Source: Phoronis australis
Lineage: Eukaryota > Phoronida > Phoronidae
Length of the DNA stretch: 64,000 nt
Assembly (NCBI GenBank): GCA_002633005.1
Contig: NMRA01000063.1
Span: 1,144,457-1,208,456 of the forward strand
Direction of reading: 5' to 3'
Shown: positions 21,401 through 30,922 of the stretch, piece after piece
Position numbering within the stretch: the stretch's first letter is position 1
How the letters are laid out: every line of letters begins with the position of its first letter
The notes under the pieces: generated by a model
What the model was told of the DNA's origin: nothing
What the model saw: the letters and a program-made list of their open reading frames with translations, nothing else
Database searches by the model: none
Made by a program: the position numbers and the translations under genes

Positions 21401-24171
21401 TCTAGAATCCTCTTAGTACATTGACCCCATAACTAAAAGAGGTAAACATCATCCAAAAATACACAGACATAAAAATTACATATAAACAAGTTTTACCCCA
21501 TGGTTTTAAAAGTACATATGCACAAATTTTGGGCAACTTCAATGGAACTAACTCTACTAATTACATAATCAATGTTTATTTGGACAGTTATGCTCCAAAA
21601 TCTGCAGTGGTTCATTTCCTAAACAGCACTAATCCATTCCTAAATCCCATGATTGGATATAACCTGCTTGTTGTGCTTTGCTGATAGCACCAGTTCTATG
21701 TTTGTGATGTTTGGCTTGATAATCAATTTAATTTCAGGTTTTGTGTGGTAAATGCAACAATGGTTTAGGGCATGAGTTTATTGGAGATGGTCCCAAGAGC
21801 CAATCCCGGTTCTGAATCTTCAGTGACTCCCTTAAGTTTGTTCCAGGTTCTGGTAAGATATTCTCTTTAATGTTGCATGGTCATGTTGAACTACTCAACT
21901 TGTTTAGTACTAAAACCTAAATAAGTCTCTGAGGCTCCTTATTGTGGTAGAAATCTGTCAACAAAATTGAAGGACACACAGTTTTTATGCGCCCACATAT
22001 TTATATGTGGTCACATATTGCTGTCGTCTCTGTCAGTCTGGGCATCCGGTGTCAGCAGCTATATCTCTTAAACCCCTCAAAGGATCTTGATGAGATTTGA
22101 CAGTTGTGTTCCTACGAAGCTGATGTGGGTTGACTACAAATTTCGGACCTCTCCAACTGCTGGTGTGTCCCCTAGTGGCAATTTTAGTTTTTTTACGCTT
22201 ACCTCTGTATCTTTGGAACTCCTCAACGTATTTTCATAAAATGTGGAATATAGGCATCTATTAGTAAGATGAAACTATCCTCTCATTTTCAGTTGGATTC
22301 AACTTAGTTTGCGCCACCTAGTGGCCATATTTACTGTTTTTGAGCCTGCTTTTTGGCTTTCCACTCCTCTGTCAACCAAACCCCTTTAAAGATGATTGTG
22401 AAAATTGGCATGAATGTTCTTACAAGAAGAGGATGGCTGACGATGATTTTCTGACACCTTTGAGTACTGCGGCGCATCCTAGTGGCAATTATGTTTTTTG
22501 TGCTCATGGCTGTATTTCCTAAACTGTTTGCAGGATTTTTACTAACTTTAGCTAGTGTATTTATATGACGTTGACAAGGCATGATGATGACTTTCACATG
22601 GATCGAACTACCAGTGTGCCTCCTAGTGGCAATTTTTATTTTTTTACCTGTGTCTTTAAAGGACCTCAGCATATTTTCATAAGTTTGGAGTAGGGCCTAC
22701 AAGCATCTATTGGTGAGATAACTCTATCATCCGGTTTTCGGATGGATTCGAGGTATTTTGCACCACCTAGTGGCCATTTTTACTGTTTTTGAGTCGGGTT
22801 TTTGGCGTTCACCACTTCATCGACCAAATTGCTCTAAGGATGATTGTGGAAATTGGCATTTACTTTCTTAATATGAAGAGGATGGCTGACGATGATTTTC
22901 CGATGACATCGAGTACTGTGGTGCCTGATACTGGCAGTTTGTTTTTTTGCGCCCATGGCTGTATCTCCTAAACAGTTTGTAGGATCTTTACTAAATTTAA
23001 CAAGTGTATTTATATGATGTTGACAACAAACAATGATGACTTTTGCACGGATCTGACCACCAGTGTACCCCTAGTGGCAATTTTAGTTTTTTATGTTTAC
23101 CGCTGTATATTCAAAGGTCCTCAACAGAGTTTCATATAATTCAGAATATAGGCATGTATTATTGGGGTGACGCTATCCTCCCATTTTCTGATGGATTCAA
23201 GGTATTTTGCACCACCTAGTTGCCATTTTTTACTGTTTTCGAGTCCGTTTTTGGCGTCCACCCCTCTATCAACTAAACCATTCTTAGGATGATTTTTAAA
23301 ATTGGTGTATATGCATGTTCTTTGTGAGAGGACGATTACGCTGACAGCTTCTTCTGTAGCACCTCCTAGTGGTGGTTTTGTTTTGTTTTGTTTTGCGGCC
23401 ATAGCTGTAACTCCTAAACCCACTGTAGGATCTTTATTAAATTTAGTAAATGTATTTATATGAAGCTAACAATAGATGACGACTTTGAGGTGGATGCTGT
23501 GTCCCCTAATGGCAATTTCATTTTTTTTGTTCCGTTTTCCTTTGTTTCTCTGAAGTTCCTTGACAGATGTTTATGAAATTTGGTAAATAGCTTTCTATTA
23601 AAGAAGCGATGGCATGTTCCGTTTTCAGAAGGATTGGACATGTTGCGCCATCTAGTGGCCATTTTTATGACAGAAATGAACAACTCTAGAAGCACATTGT
23701 TTGCGGTGCATTCATGGGCGCATTTCAACGCTACACATTGCTCTTGTTTGCTTATGTTCTAATGTGTTAAATGAATTGATAAGATGTTAACCTTTTAAGA
23801 AACCACTGTTGGAAATAATACAGAAACATTTTTAAAATGATGCAAGAGGCACTGTGTTAAACTTAAAAAGCAATATATGTAAATGCCAGTGGGATCTGTT
23901 GCTGACAAATACACTGTATTGAGTTGTTAGGAGGGGGTGAGGTGTTATGTCACGGTTCACATGTGACATCATTTAATTGAGTTTTACAAGTCATGTTAGA
24001 ATTTTGTTTCTCTCCTGCTCGTCATCAATTGTTTCGCCTCTCTGATCGCAAATAAGAAAAACACCAGTTTGATGCTTATGCACAGATTATCTGAGGCCAA
24101 TTTGGTCGTTATCCGTGCTCAGTAGACGTAATTTCCTGTTTTCAGGTCAAATGAATGGGGAGAAGCATTAA
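12403..24171 (+). CDS. MSRB1: Methionine-R-sulfoxide reductase B1, selenoprotein R, four exons
   Basis: Reduces methionine-R-sulfoxide in proteins using a selenocysteine nucleophile. Exons are 12403-12457, 18703-18845, 21738-21852 and 24146-24171. Splice phases (1, 0, 1) all agree and give 112 residues; the human protein has 116. Zinc ligands appear as CxxC pairs at residues 23/26 (VCSKC) and 69/72 (LCGKC). The family motifs HSSAWPAF, GLGHEF and SRF-U-IFS are present. Sec is residue 92, encoded by TGA at 21813-21815; the frame continues with IFSDSLKFVPG after it, as in other MSRB1 proteins. The exon 2 donor (GTCTGT) is weak and the last exon, which adds only seven residues, is the least certain part. 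Intron 1 holds the 61-bp tandem array and two modular-repeat copies; intron 3 holds a third. A candidate SECIS lies at 24909-24982. Confidence 0.88.
12541..12742. mobile_element. MITE with 59-bp inverted arms, full copy
   Basis: Left arm 12541-12599 starts GCCTCCCGTTCAGTAACGCT. Right arm 12684-12742 is its imperfect reverse complement and ends CTGAACGGGAGGC. The 202-bp unit lies 84 bp past MSRB1 exon 1. Relatives are at 12911-13024 and 33906-34060. No target duplication was recognised. No coding capacity. Confidence 0.75.
12911..13024. mobile_element. MITE of the 12541 family, partial copy
   Basis: Contains AGCTAGGACCTAGCC, TTAAAATACACGGC, CGCGAAGTCTTGCTTTTTAG and the right-end block GTCCTAGCGTTACTGAAC. 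The left arm is shortened. Confidence 0.65.
13025..13431. other. Intron 1 sequence, nothing seen
   Basis: No repeat or exon recognised. Confidence 0.35.
13505..13803 (+). repeat. 61-bp tandem repeat, about five copies
   Basis: The unit includes CTCCTAAACCCCTTGCAGG, ATCTTAATGAGATTTAGTAG and GTGTGTTCCTATGAAGC. It is a piece of the surrounding modular repeat that has expanded in tandem. Copies are nearly identical, so the expansion is recent; one copy has lost a C in the CCCC run. Confidence 0.9.
15107..15556. mobile_element. Long inverted-repeat element inserted in the modular repeat
   Basis: Arms of about 170 bp (15107-15283 and 15388-15556) begin TTGAGCAGGTAAAA and are reverse complements with scattered mismatches. 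Shared blocks include GTAGTTGATGAC-like, CCCTCATCTGAGGGTC-like and GTAGACCTTGGTCT. The element separates two parts of the surrounding module. No open frame of note. A clear target duplication was not seen. Confidence 0.7.
16138..17068 (+). repeat. Modular CTCF-motif repeat, short copy with both ends
   Basis: Has the 5' signature ACAAGAGCAACGCGG, then GAAATGCGCCCACGAATGC, and the 3' hairpin with ATATTAATATGTGGGCGCAT. It carries an exact CTCF-type match CCACTAGATGGCGC at 16276-16289 and a one-mismatch site CCACAAGGGGGCAC at 16421. The latter is the insertion point of the hAT-like element. Confidence 0.85.
16437..16889. mobile_element. hAT-like non-autonomous element, 453 bp
   Basis: Terminal inverted repeats CAGGCCTTTATCCAG (left) and CAGGCCTTTATGCAG (right, reverse complement) differ at one base of 15. 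It is flanked by a perfect 8-bp direct repeat GGGCACAG (16429-16436 and 16890-16897). An 8-bp duplication with CAGG-type ends is characteristic of the hAT superfamily. The interior has no transposase. Removing element plus one duplication restores a continuous module of the host repeat. Confidence 0.88.
17069..18413. other. Intron 1 sequence, C-rich patches
   Basis: Around 17380-17545 several C-rich runs occur with short direct repeats of CACCCC type. No exon or mobile-element ends recognised. Confidence 0.35.
18414..18553 (+). repeat. 70-bp tandem duplication
   Basis: Two adjacent near-identical copies start TTCAATCACAGTCCTTTC and end ATGCTACTAAAATGCA, 70 bp apart, just upstream of MSRB1 exon 2. 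Confidence 0.9.
18703..18845 (+). CDS. MSRB1: MSRB1 exon 2
   Basis: Acceptor TTTCTATTGCAG; phase 1 in, phase 0 out. Encodes residues 20-66 with the first CxxC (VCSKC) and HSSAWPAF. Donor GTCTGT is weak. If not spliced, the frame adds 14 codons and stops, with AATAAA overlapping the stop. Confidence 0.9.
18886..18891 (+). terminator. AATAAA just after MSRB1 exon 2
   Basis: The hexamer overlaps the first in-frame stop after exon 2 (TAA, 18888-18890). It could support an intronically polyadenylated short transcript, or be chance. Confidence 0.3.
19064..19268 (+). repeat. 41-bp minisatellite, five copies
   Basis: The unit begins GCAGCTTTACAAACCTTGC and ends TTCATGTCTTT. All three forward frames are open because the unit lacks stop codons, which makes long but meaningless open frames. 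Located in MSRB1 intron 2. Confidence 0.95.
19667..19820 (+). repeat. 14-bp minisatellite, eleven perfect copies
   Basis: CTTCCTGTTGAACA repeated eleven times without error over 154 bp. The unit length is not a multiple of three, so all three reverse-strand frames read the same cyclic peptide. Perfect copies suggest active length variation. Confidence 0.97.
20889..21144 (+). repeat. 64-bp minisatellite, four copies
   Basis: The unit begins TTCCTCTTGCTGGTCACAG and includes TGATGCAACACGTGTAGG. Further diverged copies appear to precede it from about 20775. Located in MSRB1 intron 2. Confidence 0.92.
21738..21852 (+). CDS. MSRB1: MSRB1 exon 3 with in-frame UGA (Sec)
   Basis: Acceptor TTTAATTTCAG. 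Encodes VLCGKCNNGLGHEF, then GDGPKSQSRF, TGA, IFSDSLKFVPGS, and ends on the first base of a Gly codon before donor GTAAGA. Contains the second zinc CxxC and the catalytic position. Confidence 0.92.
21813..21815 (+). other. MSRB1: Selenocysteine codon (TGA), residue 92
   Basis: Family alignment puts Sec between SRF and IFS in MSRB1; here TGA occupies exactly that position and the frame stays homologous on both sides. Gene finders that treat TGA as stop would truncate the protein. Confidence 0.9.
21986..23752 (-). repeat. Modular CTCF-motif repeat, near full-length - strand copy
   Basis: Read on +, it starts with the 3' hairpin (GCGCCCACATATTTATATGT) and ends with the inverted 5' signature (GGGCGCATTTCAACGC, GCTCTTGTTTGC). 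A-type module sites sit at 22311, 22760, 23209 and 23645, spaced 449, 449 and 436 bp, which shows the higher-order period. Exact CTCF-type matches are at 22311-22324 and 23645-23658 (- strand). It lies in MSRB1 intron 3. Open frames of 60-113 codons across it are repeat artefacts. Confidence 0.9.
24146..24171 (+). CDS. MSRB1: MSRB1 exon 4 (terminal coding exon)
   Basis: Acceptor TTTCCTGTTTTCAG. Completes a Gly codon and encodes QMNGEKH then TAA. The resulting tail length is close to that of vertebrate MSRB1. A similar acceptor followed by GTCAAATG occurs at about 25170 and is an alternative. Confidence 0.6.
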
Positions 24172-24908
24172 CTCAGCGTCTGACTGCTGCTGGGTTAACG
24201 TAGCAAGGAACACAGTCCACGTACCATGATTGTGGCAAGCAAAAACCAGACTGTTCTGTTAAAAATTTGCTAATTTGTCTTTCTGAAGATCACATAATTT
24301 GTCAGACAGTTTCAAATGCGGTCAGCAACCAGAAGTTCAGGGCTGAGGATCATCTTTCAGACAGGAAAACAATGGGTAGGGATATGCTTTTGTATATGGA
24401 AAATCCAGCCCAACACAATACTTGAACAACTGGGAAACTATGTACTCGGATAATACATAGACAATGCCAATATAATGACAAATCCTGCACCCATACAATA
24501 CAAAGGTAATGACAAACTGTGTACCAAAGGGTGTAACATAACCAACACCTACCCTCACTGGGGTTTACCACGACACCTAATACCTGAGTTTACACTACCA
24601 CAAGAGAAAATAAAAAATACATTGAGACGAGGCAAAATACCTGGCCAAGCTGGCAGCACATCCCCACTGACGCCTCCTATTGGATACCCCTCAAGATACG
24701 GAGACGCCACATGACTTCATTGTTCCATCTCAACGGTGTAAAATTAATACAATTACAGACAATCGTGTTTCTGTGCAGGTAGTTACCTAGCTGTATTATG
24801 TAGTGTCACCATGGTAACGATCAGTATCACAATTACCCACAAGTGGACTTGGGTTTCTTGATGCGTTGACACCAAGGCCTTCAATAAAGACCCTGGCTAC
24901 AATCCTCT

Positions 24909-24982
24909 CACATTCTGATTGTATGAAGACTTCTGGCCACAGCCTCCTGAGGAAAGCCAGTTGACTGATGGTATTCAGTGTG
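24909..24982 (+). promoter_or_regulatory. Candidate SECIS element in the MSRB1 3' UTR
   Basis: Proposed fold: helix I CACA(TT)CTGA with TCAGTGTG, an internal loop, the quartet ATGA (24923-24926) facing TGAT (24966-24969), helix II whose distal part pairs CTGGC with GCCAG, then an apical region with a CCTC/GAGG mini-stem as in form 2 SECIS. Against it: helix II has three mismatches, and the usual AA lies on the 3' rather than the 5' side of the apical loop. It is about 740 bp past the stop codon. Confidence 0.33.
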
Positions 24983-25232
24983 CTGTTAGGATGGTATTCA
25001 CTACATTTATTGATGGGCTTCATTCTAAAGAAGGCATATAATTTTAAGTACATTTTTCAATGTTATCATTGGTGTGTGGAATTTAATAATTAAAATAAGA
25101 CATTTTCCTAGAAATTAGCAGTGAATTTTGCTTGTAACACACATAGTGTTATACTAGCCCATATTGTTCTCAGGTCAAATGTATATTGCACAATTTATTT
25201 ATCAACATGTACTTCCTCATTGTTGTATCTCA

Positions 25233-25238
25233 AATAAA
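25233..25238 (+). terminator. Candidate MSRB1 polyadenylation signal
   Basis: AATAAA downstream of the candidate SECIS; an earlier AATAAA at 24882 would exclude it. Confidence 0.3.
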
Positions 25239-26013
25239 TTGATGAAAAAGACATTACCTTGTTTAAAATTCCATCCTTCTACTTTAACAGGAACATTTTT
25301 TGTCAAGCTACAAAATGATTTAGAGGCGTGTACCTGTGCCATTTTTAGCGAAGGTAAGCTAATCAGGGCAGATCACTGCGTTCCATGTATTAAAGCTGTC
25401 AACACATACATTCCCTGGCATGAACATTGGATAAAAACTAGCCTCACACGTGCATGTCTAAAGGTCAAACTGTACTGCCAAACTGTCATTACACTCGGTG
25501 ATCTTGCAGATCTCAAATCTTGATATAACCCACAGTTAATACGTATCTTTACAATATTTGCAAGCAATGTACTTCATTGAGAGGAGACTGCCTCTGTTGG
25601 CAGTCACCATGGCAACATTGGCCGCAATTCATTACAAGAATAACGATTTGCTTTATGCATTAAGTACAGTTGAGTCAACTTTGCGTGGTACTTGTTTACC
25701 AAAACGGAGTCCATCACTTTGGATGTAATCAAGCTATAGAAAACTAAAGACCTGGAAAAAGTCACTTTATTGCCAATAGTATTTGACAAATTGTTATAAT
25801 CTCAATTATTTGTTGCAACACCTTGCTTCCTGCTGTGCATCATCTATCCTACACATAGTGAACAAACAAGATGGCACAGCATTTATCCTCTCCCTTCTGG
25901 TAGCCTTGCAGAGAAATAAAATTAGTAAAATTAATAAAAATTGTTCCTAAACTGGCTCGGGTTCAATTCATGGGTGACTTATAAGTCAACCCAGAGACAT
26001 AGTGAATAAAGGA
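25239..26013. other. Intergenic, nothing seen
   Basis: A 119-codon + frame (25164-25523) has no recognisable motif and is not called. Confidence 0.35.
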
Positions 26014-28714
26014 AACAAGATCAACGCAGACCATTGAAATACGCCCACAAATGCACCGCAAACGGTGTGCTTCTAGGGGTGTTTATTTATATCATTAAAA
26101 TGTGGCCACTAGATGGTGAAAAATACATTGACTCCATCTGAAAACTGGTATATATCATCAAAGCTATTTATCAAATTACATAACAAGAGCAACGCAGAGC
26201 ATTGAAATGCGCCCACAATTGCACCGCATACGGTATCCTTCTAGGGTTGTTTATTGGTACCATAAAGTGGCCAGTAGAGGGCATATATGTAGTATGTTGT
26301 ACTTAGCAAAATGGAAAGGCATGGTCATTGTCTCCTCAATAGGCTAGGGGAGAAATGTGAGTAATCTTCATAATACAAGCACATCCTATACACCAGTTGC
26401 TTGAAGCACCACAGAAACATAGAATTAAAAACAAATTTACCAACATACAAGATTAGCACAGCATTAGAATGCCAGAAACAAATTTCTACTTGGAACTTTT
26501 CCTTCACAGTCACGAAGTAACACAAAGTATACACCTGAAGACCTATGAAAATACAGAGGTCAATGTAAAATACTNNNNNNNNNNNNNNNNNNNNNNNNNN
26601 NNNNNNNNNNNNNNNNNNNNNNNNNNNNNNNNNNNNNNNNNNNNNNNNNNNNNNNNNNNNNNNNNNNNNNNNNNNNNNNNNNNNNNNNNNNNNNNNNNNN
26701 NNNNNNNNNNNNNNNNNNNNNNNNNNNNNNNNNNNNNNNNNNNNNNNNNNNNNNNNNNNNNNNNNNNNNNNNNNNNNNNNNNNNNNNNNNNNNNNNNNNN
26801 NNNNNNNNNNNNNNNNNNNNNNNNNNNNNNNNNNNNNNNNNNNNNNNNNNNNNNNNNNNNNNNNNNNNNNNNNNNNNNNNNNNNNNNNNNNNNNNNNNNN
26901 NNNNNNNNNNNNNNNNNNNNNNNNNNNNNNNNNNNNNNNNNNNNNNNNNNNNNNNNNNNNNNNNNNNNNNNNNNNNNNNNNNNNNNNNNNNNNNNNNNNN
27001 NNNNNNNNNNNNNNNNNNNNNNNNNNNNNNNNNNNNNNNNNNNNNNNNNNNNNNNNNNNNNNNNNNNNNNNNNNNNNNNNNNNNNNNNNNNNNNNNNNNN
27101 NNNNNNNNNNNNNNNNNNNNNNNNNNNNNNNNNNNNNNNNNNNAGGTGCCTACATACCAAATTTCATGAAAATCCGTTCAGGACTTTTGAAGATACAAAG
27201 GTAAGCGTAAAAAACTAAAATTGCCACTAGGGGGCACACCGGTAGTCGGATCCGTCCGAAAGTTCGCACATGCCGTCCCATTCATGAATGGAACATATGT
27301 GCCAAATTTCATGAACGTATGTCAAAGGGTTTTGGAGATAGAGCAGCGGATGCCGCCCGGACGGACGGAGACGACGGCATAATGCGTCCACATATAAATA
27401 TGTGGGCGCATAAAAATCCATCAAGGAACGTCTGAGAAACCGAGGAAAACAGAATGAAATTGCCACTAGGAGGCTATGGGCGCAAAAACACATAACTGCC
27501 ACTAGGATGCACCACAGTTGATGAAGTCGGAAAAATCGTCAATTGTCCTCTTCATATATGCCAGTTTTCACAATCATCCTTGGAGTGGTTTGGTTGATAG
27601 AGGGGCGGATGCCAAAAACAGACTAGAAAGCAGTAAAAATAGCCACCAGATGGCACAAAATTTGTCGAATCCATCTGAAAACAGGAACATGTCGTTTCAA
27701 TAGAAAGCTATTTACCAAATTTCATAAAAATCCATCAAGCAGCTTCAGAGAAACAGGAAAATGGAAAAGAATGAAACTGCCACTAGGGGGAACAATGTTT
27801 ATCGGATCCATCTGAAAGTAGTCATTCGTCATCAACTTCATATAAATACACTTGCTAAATTTAATAAAGATGCCGCAGAGAGTTTAGGAGATAAAGCCAC
27901 GGGCGTAAAAAAACTACCACTAAGAGGGGCCACAGTAGTCGAGGTCGTCAGAAAATCATCGTCAGCCGTCCTCTTCACTAGGTCGCGCAAAATACCTCAA
28001 ATCAATCTGAAAACTGGAGGATAGTGTCACCTCACTAATAGATGCCTAACTGCCAAATTTTATGAAAATCTGTAGAGGACCTTTGAAGGTACAGAGGTAC
28101 ACATAAAACAAATAAAATTGCCACTAGGGGCACACTGGTAGTCCGAACAGTCCAAAAGTTGTCATCGTTTGTTATCAACTTCATATAAATACACTTGCAA
28201 AATTTAATAAAGATCCTATAGATCATTTAGGTGATACAGCCATGGACGTAAAAACAAAACTACCACTAGGTGGTGCCACAGTAGTCGAAGTCGTCAGAAA
28301 ATCATCACCAGCTGCCCTGTTTACAGTAAGAAGATACATGCACAATCATCCCTAGAGCAGTTTGGTTGATACAGGGGCGGACGCCAATAAACAGACTCGA
28401 AAACAGTAAAAATGGACACTGGGTGGCGCAAAGTACGGGAGGATAGCTTCCTCTCACTAACAGATGCCTAATTGCCAAATGTTATAATGACAATTCGTAG
28501 AGGACCTCCGAAGATTCAGAGGTAAACGTAAAAAAACTAAAATTGCCACTAGGGAGCACGCAGCTGTTGTCAGCTTCATAAGAACACATCTGCCAAACTT
28601 TATCAAGAACCTGTGAGAGGCTTAGGAGATACAGCTCTGGACGATGGACGCCCAGAAAGAGATGTGGGCAATATGCATGCACATATATATGTAAGTATGT
28701 GGGCACATAAAATG
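26014..28714 (+). repeat. Modular CTCF-motif repeat, compound copy with assembly gap
   Basis: Two 5' signatures occur in tandem (about 26014 and 26170) and two 3' hairpins (about 27382-27412 and 28675-28710), so at least two elements are joined or nested. Exact sites: CCACTAGGGGGCAC at 27224-27237 and CCACCAGATGGCAC at 27643-27656. CCAGTAGAGGGCAT at 26271 differs only at the last base. The gap falls inside the repeat, as expected if assembly collapsed there. It lies between the convergent 3' ends of MSRB1 and RRN3. Confidence 0.88.
26575..27143. other. Assembly gap (569 N)
   Basis: Run of N. Open frames that span it are meaningless. Confidence 1.
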
Positions 28715-29307
28715 GATATACCTTGAATTAAATTGCAATGCAGGTATAACCACCTTTAAGATATGGTCTGCATGCAGCCAGGTCATTCAAAAGGCAAGAT
28801 ACTTCCTACCTATTTGGTTAATGTATAAAGCATTTAAACATCTGAAGACAAAGCCACAAACCAAGATATTTCACATTTTTAATTGGAGGTCTTCCTATGT
28901 CACCAGAGATGATTACATGTCAATTAAATGGTCTTAAATGTATTTGTGAGAGTTCTTAGTTTTTGCAAAACGAACAATAGTACTGGACTGTTGGGTCAAA
29001 ATAAACCCTTACATAGGCAATGTAACAAGTTGGCTAAACACCCACCTTCCACCACACATCCTCTTTCCACCACACAAACCAACTTGTCATTTATATCCCT
29101 TACCATCCTGATATTGGTCTCAAATTGTTCCTTACTGGAGCTGGTATCAGCGCTTTGATAGAACCACAAATTCCTTATTGCTTGAGATCAAGCTCTACAA
29201 CTTGTAGAGCTTGGTTTCCGTGAATAACCTTGAAATCACTTCTCATGTGAGTAAGGAGCAAGCTGGCAAGAACAATAACTGGTTAAAATCAAAAGTTGGC
29301 TTGTTGC
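28715..29307. other. Intergenic, nothing seen
   Basis: Contains a small imperfect duplication of CCACCACACATCC type near 29050. No gene supported. Confidence 0.35.
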
Positions 29308-29472
29308 ACAGACTGGTGGTGTATAGCCCCTTCACAATGGACAGACTGGTGGTGTATAGCCCCTTCACATTGGACAGACTGGTCGTGTATAGCCCCTTCA
29401 CATTGGACAGGCTGGTCGTGTATAGCCCCTTCATGTTGGACAGACTGGTGGTGTATAGCCCCTTCACATTGT
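29308..29472 (+). repeat. 33-bp minisatellite, five copies
   Basis: The unit starts ACAGACTGGTGGTGTATAGC and ends CCCCTTCACATTGG. Because 33 is divisible by three, both strands read as 11-residue peptide repeats; neither looks like a real protein. Confidence 0.95.
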
Positions 29473-30799
29473 ACAGACTTCACATTTAGCTACATTTCAC
29501 AGTACACAACGTCAATGCCAGTTTTCCCCAGGTGTCAACACAATTTGAATATTCAAGAAAATCCATTATGTGACAACCAGCATATCTTTGTAGGTCAAAA
29601 TGTCAAACGAATTAAAACAATTAGGAGATGGTTTAGCAAGCACAATCACAGGAAACTGAAGACCTAACAAATGAAATCACCACCATCTAGTACTTAAGGT
29701 TATGTGCAACCTTATTGGTGCATCACTTGTGCATTTACATACAAGTACGACAGTAACTACAGAATTTTACTTGGAAACTTATTTATTTTCTGAAAGAAGG
29801 AACCTGTAATGTTTTAATTGTGACTTTAACAATCTCCTACTGATGTGACCATATCTTTTTTGTAAAATCAAGAAAAAGGGCAAATTGCATCCATAGAGTA
29901 TATATTATAATAATAAATTACGAAATTTCTTTTGAGATATCAATATTGAAGGTGAAATCTCAAAAATGCAGTTACAGTCTTCTAAACAGTTGTTTCATTA
30001 TTGATTACACAAACGCAACATTTGAGTTTTATGTTAGTCCTTGCTCTCTACAGCACCTTACGTTGTAGTAAAAATTGAAAAAATCGTAGTTGTGTTTTGT
30101 AGAACAGAAATCGTAATCTCTTTTCAGCTACTTCTAAGATGTGATACTGTTGGCCAAATTTTGTCATTTTTCTAGTGATACACATAGTCACACCTCGTCA
30201 CAAGATAAGTCATATCAGTTGTCTGCATAAATTATCAGTCATTCATGAAACAGATGATGAGACGATAAAGGTTAATAAGATAACAGCCAGTAATTACAAG
30301 AGGAGAATGTTTCATTTGTACATTAATAAGGACCAAGACATTGTCATACAACAATATAACATTGTAAGCAAAGCACATCTTGCTGCATTAACCTTATCAA
30401 TTAAAGCACTCACCAAACCTAGTGATTTTCTAAACAATCTTTTACAACTCTCGCCCAACAGCCCATAACTGTTTAAAAAGTACTTGCATATGAACCAATG
30501 ACACATCCACTCAAAAAGTAGTACACTGGTGTGATAACACGCAATTTGCTAAAAGAAGCTGCCTATATGCCACACTGCAGAGGTATGGTAACTCTTTCCA
30601 AAAGCTACCAATTTACTCTTTTACAGGCTGATAACCTAGCTGTAAACAATAGAAACATAACAAAATATTTTATGACGTCTCCACGGTAAATAGCAAGTCA
30701 ATAGTCATAAATTTTACTCTGGAGAAATGTTACTTGTTCATCATATTTTGTGCTAAATAAGAATTACCAAAACAGACAAGTGTTGGTTTATGCAAACCA
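29473..30799. other. RRN3 3' flank
   Basis: Probably holds the RRN3 3' UTR on the - strand. AAGGTGAAATCTCAAAAATG at about 29950 recurs at about 32163 in the last RRN3 intron, so both are copies of an unnamed repeat. A 97-codon + frame (30175-30468) is unrecognised. Confidence 0.4.
29782..29787 (-). terminator. Candidate RRN3 polyadenylation signal
   Basis: First clear AATAAA on the - strand found after the RRN3 stop, about 1 kb downstream. Confidence 0.25.
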
Positions 30800-30922
30800 T
30801 TACACATGCATGAAGCCTGGTGATGTCCCATAATGCATCAGGTCAGTTGGAGTCTTGCCAAAGCTGTGTTTCACGGCTATTGTTGAATCAGGTGTAGCAG
30901 ATGGTGGTAAGAAGTCATCTTC
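30800..30922 (-). CDS. RRN3: RRN3 exon 15 (C-terminus, stop TAA)
   Basis: Residues 543-582, starting EDDFLPPSATPDSTIAVKHS and ending with GFMHV. Acceptor TTTTGTTGCAG. The EDDFL start matches the human tail, which carries regulatory phosphosites; the rest of the tail has diverged. Confidence 0.9.
   Translation of the reverse strand, partial: EDDFLPPSATPDSTIAVKHSFGKTPTDLMHYGTSPGFMHV

Noticed and set aside
22331-23762. Several 60-113-codon frames on both strands
   Set aside because: They lie inside a near full-length modular repeat and are not conserved between its copies.
24224-24262. Alternative SECIS around CCATGATTGTGGCAAGCAAA
   Set aside because: Has ATGA and an A run, but no complementary stem and no opposing GA.
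25164-25523. 119-codon + frame near the MSRB1 3' end
   Set aside because: No motif, and no sign that it is spliced to MSRB1 in preference to the shorter exon at 24146; left as unsupported.
26469-27218. 249-codon + frame and 205-codon - frame
   Set aside because: Nearly all residues come from the N gap.
29211-29667. Repeat-peptide frames on both strands
   Set aside because: The 33-bp unit is a multiple of three and lacks stops; no protein family recognised.
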